Shown: positions 6,800 to 14,091 of the stretch, one piece after another
How positions within the stretch are numbered: the first letter of the stretch is position 1
How the letters are laid out: each line of letters starts with the position of its first letter
Assembly: GCA_002408385.1 (NCBI GenBank)
Contig: DHSB01000152.1
Span: 50,388 to 64,478 of the forward strand
DNA from: Myxococcales bacterium UBA5297
GTDB lineage: Bacteria; Myxococcota; Myxococcia; Myxococcales; UBA5297
Direction of reading: 5' to 3'
Length of the DNA stretch: 14,091 bases
Position numbers and translations under genes: made by a program
Notes under the pieces: model-generated
The model's database searches: none
What the model was told of the DNA's origin: nothing
The model's input: the letters and a program-made list of their open reading frames with translations, nothing else

Positions 6800-8119
6800 C
6801 TAGAGCGCGCCCTTGGGCACGGCGGAGGTCCGGGCCACCTCGCCCGCGACCGCCGTCGAGTCCGTGGAGCGGCCAATCTCGACCTTGGTGACGTGCCGCT
6901 CGTCGGCCGCGCGGATGGTGAAGGTCAACCCGTCCCAGACCACGATGCTTCCGGTGGCCGGGACCCGGCCCGAGACCGCGGTGAGGAAGCCGCCGAGGGT
7001 CTCGTAGTCGCCGTCCTCGGGGAACTCGACGTCGAGCGCCTCCTCCACGTCGCGCAGCGAGGCGGTGCCCTCGGCGAGGAAGCGCCCGTCGGGCAGGGCC
7101 TTCAGCGCCTTCTCCTCCATGTCGTACTCGTCCTGGATCTCGCCGACGATCTCCTCGACGACGTCCTCGAGGGTCACCAGGCCGCTGGTGCCGCCGAACT
7201 CGTCGACGACCACCGCCATGTGGATCTTGCGCTTCTGGAACTCGCGCAGCAGGCGGCTGATCTTCATCAGCTCGGGCACGAAGAAGGCCGGCTTCAGGTA
7301 CTTCTCAATCTGAAAGCTCTCGGCCGTCAGCCCCTTCTGAAGCTCGCGGGCGATGTCCTTGACGTAGAGCAGGCCGACGATGTTGTCGATGCTGTCGTCG
7401 TAGACCGGGATGCGGCTGTGCTCGCTCTCGCCGATGGTCTCCATCACCTCCTCGAAGCTGGAGGTCTTCTCGATGCCGGTCATCCGCGTGCGCGGAATCA
7501 TGATCTCCTTGACGAGGATGTCGGCGAACTCGAGCACCGAGGTGAGGAGCTGGCTCTTGACGTCGTCGAGCACGCCTTCGCGGCCGCCGAGGTCGATGAG
7601 GTACTCGATCTCTGCGCCGGTGACCGCCGGGCGCTCGGTCTGCTTGTCGCCAAACAGGCGAACCAGGCCGTTGGTCATGCCGAGCAGAAGATAGGTCGCC
7701 GGCAGAAAGAGCCAGTAGACAAGCGAGATGACCGGCAGCGAGTACCGCGCGAAGCTCAGCGCGTGGCGCTTGGCCAAGGTCTTGGGCGTCACCTCGCAGA
7801 AGGTGAGGACGACGAAGGTCGTCACGCCGGTCGCCGCGCCGACGGCATAGGGCACGCCGAGCCGGGTCGACATCGCGGTGACCAGGGCCGAGAGCGCGAT
7901 GTTGGTCAGGGTGTTGCCGAACAGAAGCGTGGCGAGGATCCGCTCGGGATTCTCGAGCCAGAGTCTCAGCGGATGTTTGGGGTTGCCAGATTCCTCGATG
8001 GCCTGCCGCGTCCGCGCTTCGCTCAGCGAAGTCAGCGCAGTCTCAGCTCCCGAGAAGAAGAAGGAGGCCACCAATCCGAAGAGGATTGAGAGGATCTCCC
8101 ATGACGGTATGCCGTCCAC
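6800..8119 (-). CDS. CNNM/CBS domain membrane protein (HlyC/CorC hemolysin family)
   Basis: 439 aa from a GTG at 8119, chosen because it puts the first membrane segment at the usual place. AGGAG lies 13 nt upstream, a longer gap than normal, and no in-frame ATG is nearer; upstream residues to 8383 look non-coding. Residues about 5-155 are the CNNM (DUF21) transmembrane domain with FFSGAETALTSLS (20-32) and FGNTLTNIALSAL (67-79), which carry family-typical residues. Residues about 205-330 are a CBS pair (IMIPRTRM, SRIPVYDD, VVDEFGGTSGLVTLEDVVEEIVGEI). Residues about 345-415 are the CorC_HlyC domain. Characterised bacterial CNNM proteins export or balance Mg2+ and the CBS pair binds ATP-Mg; hemolytic activity is historical for TlyC and not implied. 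It lies between ndk and rlmN on the same strand. Confidence 0.92.
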   Translation of the reverse strand: MDGIPSWEILSILFGLVASFFFSGAETALTSLSEARTRQAIEESGNPKHPLRLWLENPERILATLLFGNTLTNIALSALVTAMSTRLGVPYAVGAATGVTTFVVLTFCEVTPKTLAKRHALSFARYSLPVISLVYWLFLPATYLLLGMTNGLVRLFGDKQTERPAVTGAEIEYLIDLGGREGVLDDVKSQLLTSVLEFADILVKEIMIPRTRMTGIEKTSSFEEVMETIGESEHSRIPVYDDSIDNIVGLLYVKDIARELQKGLTAESFQIEKYLKPAFFVPELMKISRLLREFQKRKIHMAVVVDEFGGTSGLVTLEDVVEEIVGEIQDEYDMEEKALKALPDGRFLAEGTASLRDVEEALDVEFPEDGDYETLGGFLTAVSGRVPATGSIVVWDGLTFTIRAADERHVTKVEIGRSTDSTAVAGEVARTSAVPKGAL

Positions 8120-8310
8120 GACTTGGTTTGTACTCCTAATGGCGTCCCGACCGCCGGCCCGGAAAACGACGGCTCGACATCTCGGACGTGGGTTGGTTGG
8201 CAAGGGATCCTGCCCTAGCGCCGACGCCAATACAACAACGCCTGCCGCATTCCCGGCATTCGGCGCGGGCCGACAAGCCGCCCTGCACGCGGCGGTCAAA
8301 TCCGCGACCG

Positions 8311-8338
8311 AGACGGCCGGCCCGAAGGCCGGCCGTCT
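8311..8338 (-). terminator. 12-bp stem with UUCG-type tetraloop after ndk
   Basis: AGACGGCCGGCC (8311-8322) and GGCCGGCCGTCT (8327-8338) form a perfect 12-bp stem. Read on the - strand, the direction of ndk transcription, the loop is TTCG closed by C-G, the extra-stable C(UUCG)G tetraloop. A short T run (8338-8340) follows on the + strand only. It probably ends or processes the sucCD-ndk mRNA before the CNNM gene. Confidence 0.6.
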
Positions 8339-8374
8339 TTGGTTGCTCGGCGGCGATCCGCAGCTTCGCGCGGC

Positions 8375-8394
8375 GGCCGGCACGAAGGCCGGCT
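8375..8394 (-). terminator. Second, shorter hairpin of the same type after ndk
   Basis: GCCGGC (8376-8381) and GCCGGC (8388-8393) form a stem around ACGAAG, 14 nt after the ndk stop. It shares the GGCCGGC-x-CGAA-GGCCGGC core with the longer hairpin at 8311-8338, as if one were a degraded duplicate. Confidence 0.4.
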
Positions 8395-8407
8395 CTGCGA
8401 CTTTGAC

Positions 8408-8851
8408 CTACTGGCCGCGCTTCCACTCGTAAGGGCAGCTCTCGGTCTGTGCGAAGAAGTAGCTGGTCTCGCGCGCGGCGCTCGCCGGGCTGTCCGAGCC
8501 GTGGACGGCGTTGCACTGGACGCTGGCGGCGAGCTCCTTGCGCAGCGTGCCCTCGGCGGCGTTGGCCGGGTTGGTCGCCCCCATCACCGTGCGGTTGCGC
8601 TGAATCGCGTCTTCGCCCTCGAGGATCATCAAGACGACCGGGCCGCTGGTCATGAACTGGACGAGCGGCTCGAAGAAGGGCTTGCCCTTGTGCTCGGCGT
8701 AGAAGCCCTCGGCCTCGGGCGCGGTCAGGCGCTTCATCTTCATGGCGATGGGCTTGAGCCCTTCGGCCTCGAAGCGGGCGACGACCCGCCCGATGAACCC
8801 CTTCTCCACAGCGTCCGGCTTGATGATCGACAGGGTCCTCTCGACTGCCAT
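8408..8851 (-). CDS. ndk: Nucleoside diphosphate kinase
   Basis: 147 aa from the ATG at 8851, which has AAGGAG about 10 nt upstream; an in-frame ATG at 8893 would add 14 residues unlike the family. Ndk moves the gamma phosphate between nucleoside triphosphates and diphosphates by way of a phosphohistidine. [12 protein letters not shown] (6-17) is the conserved N-terminus, the [15 protein letters not shown] stretch (90-104) carries nucleotide-binding residues, and NAVHGSDS (114-121) holds the catalytic His117. The C-terminal YFF...YEWKRGQ is slightly longer than in E. coli. It lies 60 nt after sucD on the same strand. Ndk is reported to associate with succinyl-CoA synthetase in Pseudomonas, so the linkage makes functional sense. 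Confidence 0.97.
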   Translation of the reverse strand: MAVERTLSIIKPDAVEKGFIGRVVARFEAEGLKPIAMKMKRLTAPEAEGFYAEHKGKPFFEPLVQFMTSGPVVLMILEGEDAIQRNRTVMGATNPANAAEGTLRKELAASVQCNAVHGSDSPASAARETSYFFAQTESCPYEWKRGQ

Positions 8852-8911
8852 CTCTCTGCTCTCCTTGGCGGCTCGGTTTCCGGGCCGCCGCACACGGGTT
8901 TGGCTGCCTTC

Positions 8912-9780
<869 letters not shown>

Positions 9781-9784
<4 letters not shown>

Positions 9785-10980
9785 CGCGCCCTCCCCTGCG
9801 CTGCGGCCCGGACGGCCTTGCGCGCGGCGTCCTCCAGGCCGTCCGCCACGATGATGGGCAGCCCGGAGCCCGCCAGGATCTTCCGCCCGGACTCGACGTT
9901 GGTGCCCTGCAGCCGCACGACCAGCGGCAGCTCGAGCCTGACCACCTTGGCCGCCTCGACGAGCCCCTCGGCGACCAGGTCGCACTTGATGATGCCGCCG
10001 AAGACGTTGACCAACACCGCCTCGACCTTCGGCTCGGACAGCAGCAGCTTGAAGGCCTCGGTGACCGTCTCGCGGCTCGCGCCGCCGCCGACGTCGAGGA
10101 AGTTGGCCGGCTCGCCGCCGACGAGCTTGATGGTGTCCATGGTCGCCATCGCCAGACCCGCGCCGTTGACCATGCAGCCGATGTTCCCCGACAGCGTGAT
10201 GAAGCTCAGTCCGTGCTCGCGGGCGCGCGCCTCGTTCTCGTCCTCCTCGTCGATGTCGCGGAGCTCTGCAAGCTCGGGATGCCGGTAGAGCGCGTTGTCG
10301 TCGAGGGCGAGCTTGGCGTCGAGCGCGACCACCTCGCCGCTCTCGAGGACGACGAGCGGGTTGATCTCGCAGAGCGACGCGTCGGTGCCTTCGTAGGCGG
10401 AGTAGAGCGCGCAGCACAGCCTCGCGAGCCTGGCCGCGCTCTCGCCCGCGAGCCCGAGCTGATCGGCGAGCTTGCGTCCCTGGAAGGCTTGGAATCCCGC
10501 CGCGGGATCGACCGGCTCGCGGAAGAGGCGCTCGGGCCCGCGCGCGGCGACCTCCTCTATATCGACGCCGCCCTGGGCCGAAGCGATGAAGGTCACCCGG
10601 CCCCGCTCGCGGTCGAGCGTGACGGCGAGGTAGAGCTCGCGGGCGATCGTCAGGCCCTCCTCGACGAGCAGCTTGCGGACGACCGACCCCGCGGGCCCGG
10701 TCTGCGCCGTGGTGAGCGTGTGGCCGAGCATCTTCGAGGCGAGCTCGCGCGCCTCGCGCCGCCCGCGGGCGAGCCGCACCCCGCGCCCGCCGTCCGAATC
10801 GCCAAACGTGCCCTTGCCGCGGCCTCCGGCGTGGATCTGGCTCTTCAGCACCACGACCGAAGTCCCGAGGGTGACCGCCGCGAGCTCGGCCTGCCGCGGC
10901 GTCGTCGCCACCATCCCGCGCGGCGTGGGCACGCTAAACCGGCGGAGAAGCTCCTTGGCCTGGAATTCGTGCAGCTTCAT
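9781..10980 (-). CDS. sucC: Succinyl-CoA synthetase beta subunit
   Basis: 399 aa from the ATG at 10980 ([12 protein letters not shown], the classical start), preceded by a G-rich AGGGGGCGGG. A GTG at 10998 would add six residues and is less likely. The N-terminal ATP-grasp domain contains [10 protein letters not shown] (50-59), the nucleotide-binding loop, and CEINPLVVL (204-212) with Asn207 and Asp221 ([10 protein letters not shown]) as Mg2+ ligands. The C-terminal ligase domain has [20 protein letters not shown] (263-282), [15 protein letters not shown] (326-334) and RLQGTNVE (356-363). Whether ADP or GDP is preferred cannot be told by eye. First gene of the sucCD-ndk group; its upstream spacer holds repeat copy C. 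Confidence 0.98.
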
Positions 10981-11516
10981 TCCCGCCCCCTTTGCCACGT
11001 CTCGCGAGCGCCCGCCGATCCGGATGCCGCGAACGACCGGGAGCGTCTTCTATCACGAGCACCACGGTGGGCTCTTCGGCGGATCCGGCCCGCCGATTGG
11101 CCGCCTTCTGTTGCCGCCGGGGTGATGCAAGCCCGCCCTCGACTTCGCGCCTCAGACCCAAGAGGTGTCGAAAAATCCCCCCAACCTCAGCTCGTCACCC
11201 CGCTCACCCCGAGCCTGGCCTCCCGAGGAACGCGGGAGCCGGCGTCGAGGGGCTCGACTTCGGCCTCGCAAGCTCGGCCTACGCTCGGGGGCCGGCCGGT
11301 TGTCGCTCGAAGGATTTCTCGACGCATCTTCAGGGGCGGCTGTTTGGGCGCTTCCTGCCGAAGCCGTCGCCTCACCCCGGCCCAGCGCCCAACGAGGGCA
11401 CCTGCGGCCTCGGGCGCCACGATTTCAGGCCCCACCAGGCCCGGCCTTCCGTTCGACCTGCAAGCCAGCGAAGGCTTCCGACTGCGGCGCCAAAGCCTTC
11501 ACACCCTCGAGCCCGG
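10981..11516. other. sdhB-sucC intergenic region
   Basis: 536 bp with no supported gene. Bases 11160-11332 are repeat copy C. The remaining stretches, 10981-11159 and 11333-11516, are GC-rich. A TAGAAG on the - strand near 11048-11053 resembles a -10 box but has no acceptable -35 at 16-18 nt, so I do not call a sucC promoter. The overlapping open frames here are arginine/proline-rich shadows. Confidence 0.5.
11160..11332 (-). repeat. Dispersed repeat with terminal inverted repeats, copy C
   Basis: 173 bp bounded by AAGAGGTGTCGAAAAATCC (from 11160) and GGATTTCTCGACGCATCTTC (11312-11331), an imperfect inverted pair of about 19 bp. Read on the - strand, its left end matches 1139-1187 and its right end matches 1471-1523 and 4214-4267. 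It is shorter than copy A because the middle differs. It contains CCTCCCGAGGAACGCGGGAG, which also pairs with itself. No obvious target-site duplication is visible. It sits between sdhB and sucC. Confidence 0.65.
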
Positions 11517-12284
11517 CTACTCGTCCTTGTGGAAGAACTCCTTGAGCGCGTGGAAGGTGGCCGCGCGGGCCATCGACGCTATCGAGCTCGAGAGCGGGAT
11601 GTGCTTGGGGCAGACTGCGCTGCAATTCTGCGCCTTGCCGCAGTTCTGGATGCCGCCTCCGGCGATCAGCTCGCGCAGACGCGCGCCCGCGTGCATCTTG
11701 CCGGTCGGGTGCAGGTTGAAGAGCCGCACCTGGGCGATGGGCGCGGCGCCGATGAACCCGGTCGCCTCGTTCACCTGCGGGCACGCCTCCAGGCACGAGC
11801 CGCAGGTCATGCAGGTCGACAACACGTACATCGCCTGCTGATCCTCGGGCGACTGGCGCGGCCCGGGGCCCAGGTCGTAGGTGCCGTCGATGGGGATCCA
11901 GCAGCGCAGGCGCTTGAGGCTGTCGAAGAGCGTCTGCCGGTCGACCGCGAGGTCGCGCACCACCGGGAACTTGGTCATCGGCTCGAGGATCACCGGCTGC
12001 TCGAGGGTGTCGACGAGAACAGCGCACGCCTGTCGGACCCGGCCGTTGATCCGCATCGTGCAGGCGCCGCAGACCTCCTCGAGGCACGCGGCCTCCCAGG
12101 CGACCGGGGTCGTCTTCTCGCCCGAGGCGGTCACCGGGTTGCGCTGAATCTCCATCAGGCAACTGATGACGTTCATCCCTTCCTTGTAGGCAATCGCGAA
12201 CTCCTCCCAGCGCGGCTCGCAGCCGGGGCTCTGCTGGCGCTTGATGCGCAGGCGGATGGTCTTGCTCGAATCGTGGTCGGCCAT
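11517..12284 (-). CDS. sdhB: Succinate dehydrogenase iron-sulfur subunit (type B)
   Basis: 255 aa. The protein carries electrons from the SdhA flavin to the quinone site through three clusters. [2Fe-2S]: Cys67, Cys72, Cys75, Cys87 (CLEEVCGACTM ... QAC). [4Fe-4S]: Cys158, Cys161, Cys164 (CMTCGSC) and Cys225. [3Fe-4S]: Cys168, Cys215, Cys221. All 11 ligands are present. The sequence style (AWEAACLEEVCGACTMRING, LRCWIPIDGTYDLGPGP) is that of the Bacillus/deltaproteobacterial complex, which pairs with a single diheme SdhC usually encoded before sdhA. It lies 127 nt after sdhA, a wider gap than usual in such operons. Confidence 0.97.
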   Translation of the reverse strand: MADHDSSKTIRLRIKRQQSPGCEPRWEEFAIAYKEGMNVISCLMEIQRNPVTASGEKTTPVAWEAACLEEVCGACTMRINGRVRQACAVLVDTLEQPVILEPMTKFPVVRDLAVDRQTLFDSLKRLRCWIPIDGTYDLGPGPRQSPEDQQAMYVLSTCMTCGSCLEACPQVNEATGFIGAAPIAQVRLFNLHPTGKMHAGARLRELIAGGGIQNCGKAQNCSAVCPKHIPLSSSIASMARAATFHALKEFFHKDE

Positions 12285-12312
12285 GTCAGCTCTCGTCTGG
12301 TCCTCGCGCCAC

Positions 12313-12329
12313 TCGGCCCCGAGGGCCGA
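12313..12329 (-). other. Hairpin in the sdhA-sdhB spacer
   Basis: TCGGCCC (12313-12319), CGA, GGGCCGA (12323-12329) form a perfect 7-bp stem about 30 nt before sdhB. Next to it, 12342-12358 is a purine run on the - strand (GGGGGAGAGGGGGAGAG). These may affect processing or translation of the sdhAB mRNA; no T-tract makes it a terminator. Confidence 0.35.
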
Positions 12330-12411
12330 TTGCCGCTCGCCTCTCCCCCTCTCCCCCGTCAGGCAGCGGGATCAGGCGGGCGGCCCTGCGCCTTCTCCGG
12401 TCAAGCGCTCG

Positions 12412-14091
12412 CTACCCGTACCAGCGCGGCTCAATCTCCATCACGGGGGTCGGGATGTCCCGGTAGCTGAGCTCCGGGCCCTCCGGGGTCCAGCGGGCGA
12501 TGGTGGTCTTGCGCCACCTCTCGGCATTCGCGCGCCACTTCTCCATCCACTCCTGGTCCTCGTTCGGATTGCGCGTCTTCGGCTCGGGCAGCGCGAACTC
12601 GGGCTTGTAGTGCGAGCCGCGGCACTCGTCGCGCCGGTGGGCGCCGACGACGATGGCCCGCGCGATCTCGAGCATGTTCTCGAGCTGGTTGACGAAGACC
12701 GCCGACTGGTTGAGCGAGAGGCCGGTGTCGAGCACGTTGACCCGCTCGAGCCGCCCGCCGAAGTCGACGACCTGCTTCTCGAGCTGGGCCAGCTCGTCGT
12801 TGCGGCGGATGACGGTGCACTTGCGGGTCATCTCCACGCCGAGCTCGCGGGCGAGCCGGAAGGGGTTCTCCGGACCGTCGAGCTTGAGGATCTGCCCGAA
12901 GCGCTCGCGCCACCGCTTCTCGGCGCCGGCGAAGAGCGCGTCCTCGCATGCGCCGGCGCTCTTCTTCTGGTTCCTCGAATACGAGAGCATCGCCGGGCCG
13001 GCGATCATCCCCGCGTAGACGCACGACAGCAGGCTGTTGGCGCCGAGCCGGTTGGCCCCGTGGAACTGGTAGTCGGCCTCGCCGACCGCGTAGAGCCCGG
13101 GGACGCTGGTCATCTGCTGGCGCGGCGAGCCGGCGACGAGGTCGCCCTTCGCGTCGGCCTCGTAGTCGACCCAGAGCCCGCCCATCGTGTAGTGGACCGA
13201 CGGGAAGATGCGCATCGGCACGCGGCGCGGGTCCTTGCCGGCGAACTTCTCGTAGATCTCGAGCACCCCGCCCAGCTTCTCGGTCAGCTTCCGCGGGTCG
13301 ATGTGCGTGACGTCCAGGTAGACCTGGTCCTCGCCGTTGACCCCGAGGCCGAGGTCGCGCACGACCCCGAAGATCTCGCGGGTCGCCACGTCGCGGGGCA
13401 CGAGGTTGCCGTACTTCGGGTACCTCTCCTCGAGGAAGTACCAGGGCTCGCCCTTCGGCGGCCGGCCGTCCTTGCCGTCGGAGGGGACCCAGACCCGCCC
13501 GCCCTCGCCGCGCACCGACTCGCTGATGAGCCGGTTCTTGTCCTCGCCGGGCAGCGCGGTGGGGTGGACCTGGATGAACTCGGGGTTGGCGTAGAGCGCG
13601 CCCTCGCGAAAGGCCGAGCCCGCCGCCGAGCCGTTGCAGTTCGTCGAGTTGGTCGAGCGCCCGAAGATGAAGCCGTTGCCGCCGGTCGCCAGCGCGACCG
13701 CCTCGGCGCGGAAAGCGCGCACCTGCATCGTCCGCAGGTCCAGGGCGACGATGCCGCGACAGGAGCCCTCCTCGTCGCGCACCATCCCCAGGTACTCCCA
13801 GTGCTCGAACTTGCGGACCCGGCCCTCGCTCTCCCAGCGGCGCACCTGCTCGTCGAGCGCATAGAGGAGTTGCTGGCCGGTGGTCGCGCCGGCAAAGGCG
13901 GTGCGGTGGTGCAGCGTGCCGCCGAAGCGCCGAAAGTCGAGCAGACCTTCGTCGGTGCGGTTGAAGGTGACGCCCATCCTGTCGAACAGGTAGATGACCG
14001 CCGGCGCGGCGTAGCACATGCCCTTGACCGGCGGCTGCTCGGCGAGGAAGTCGCCGCCGCGCAGCGTGTCCTTGGTGTGGATGTCGGGGTG
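12412..14091 (-). CDS. sdhA: Succinate dehydrogenase flavoprotein subunit (5' end outside window)
   Basis: 559 C-terminal residues are visible; the frame is open to the window edge, so the N-terminal FAD-binding GxGxxG and the covalent-FAD histidine are missing. The visible part begins HPDIHTKDTLRGGDFLAEQPPVKGMC, and the ATG at 14019 is internal. Active-site residues of the fumarate reductase/SDH family are present: HPTALPG (His176 of the visible part), SVRGEGG (Arg194, matching the proton-donor Arg of FrdA), VHYTMGG (His300) and GANRLGANSLL (Arg348). FGGTLHHRTAFAGATTGQQLLYALDEQ is typical of the Bacillus-like type B enzymes. It oxidises succinate to fumarate on the cytoplasmic face of the inner membrane with SdhB and SdhC. 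Confidence 0.97.
   Translation of the reverse strand, partial: HPDIHTKDTLRGGDFLAEQPPVKGMCYAAPAVIYLFDRMGVTFNRTDEGLLDFRRFGGTLHHRTAFAGATTGQQLLYALDEQVRRWESEGRVRKFEHWEYLGMVRDEEGSCRGIVALDLRTMQVRAFRAEAVALATGGNGFIFGRSTNSTNCNGSAAGSAFREGALYANPEFIQVHPTALPGEDKNRLISESVRGEGGRVWVPSDGKDGRPPKGEPWYFLEERYPKYGNLVPRDVATREIFGVVRDLGLGVNGEDQVYLDVTHIDPRKLTEKLGGVLEIYEKFAGKDPRRVPMRIFPSVHYTMGGLWVDYEADAKGDLVAGSPRQQMTSVPGLYAVGEADYQFHGANRLGANSLLSCVYAGMIAGPAMLSYSRNQKKSAGACEDALFAGAEKRWRERFGQILKLDGPENPFRLARELGVEMTRKCTVIRRNDELAQLEKQVVDFGGRLERVNVLDTGLSLNQSAVFVNQLENMLEIARAIVVGAHRRDECRGSHYKPEFALPEPKTRNPNEDQEWMEKWRANAERWRKTTIARWTPEGPELSYRDIPTPVMEIEPRWYG

Noticed and set aside
8120..8383. N-terminal extension of the CNNM protein to the ATG at 8383
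   Set aside because: The 88 extra residues are Arg/Ala/Pro-rich, include the region of the ndk hairpin, and precede the normal family N-terminus.
12342..12358. Purine run as a ribosome binding site for a small gene between sdhA and sdhB
   Set aside because: No start codon lies at a suitable distance that opens a frame of useful length.

Overview
The window is GC-rich DNA that looks like the chromosome of a myxobacterium or a close relative (Myxococcota, formerly Deltaproteobacteria). The evidence is a large lipoprotein with cysteine repeats and a lamin-tail-like C-terminus of a kind I know from myxobacteria, a Bacillus-type (type B) succinate dehydrogenase set beside sucCD and ndk, and several low-complexity lipoproteins. 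This assignment rests on gene content and protein style, not on a marker gene.

Left part, + strand (1-4104): a conserved small Cys4 protein that is probably cut by the window edge; a Rossmann-fold TIGR00725/SLOG-type protein 5 nt behind it; a 385-bp degenerate repeat element; then a 778-residue outer-surface lipoprotein (cysteine repeats, OB-like region, Ig-like domain, lamin-tail-like domain).

Middle (4105-4707): a convergent intergenic region with no gene. It holds a strong hairpin, a second copy of the dispersed repeat, and, starting at that copy's end, an array of 42-bp tandem units. Each unit carries the palindrome GGAACT-N6-AGTTCC, and the array flips orientation near 4527. This is the most unusual structure in the window.

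Right part, all on the - strand (14091 to 4708, in transcription order): sdhA (5' end outside the window), sdhB, a spacer with a third repeat copy, sucC, sucD (4-nt overlap with sucC), ndk, two hairpins, a CNNM/CBS membrane protein, rlmN, a sigma70-like promoter, and a second lipoprotein with a QQPAPE-repeat tail. SucCD makes succinate and ATP or GTP from succinyl-CoA, SdhAB oxidises the succinate to fumarate, and Ndk balances the nucleotide triphosphates, so this is a TCA-cycle block. RlmN methylates 23S rRNA and tRNA.

The genes themselves are mostly well-known families. The novelty is in the non-coding DNA: the phased palindrome array and a family of elements with terminal inverted repeats, one of which appears to supply the last residues and stop codon of a gene.
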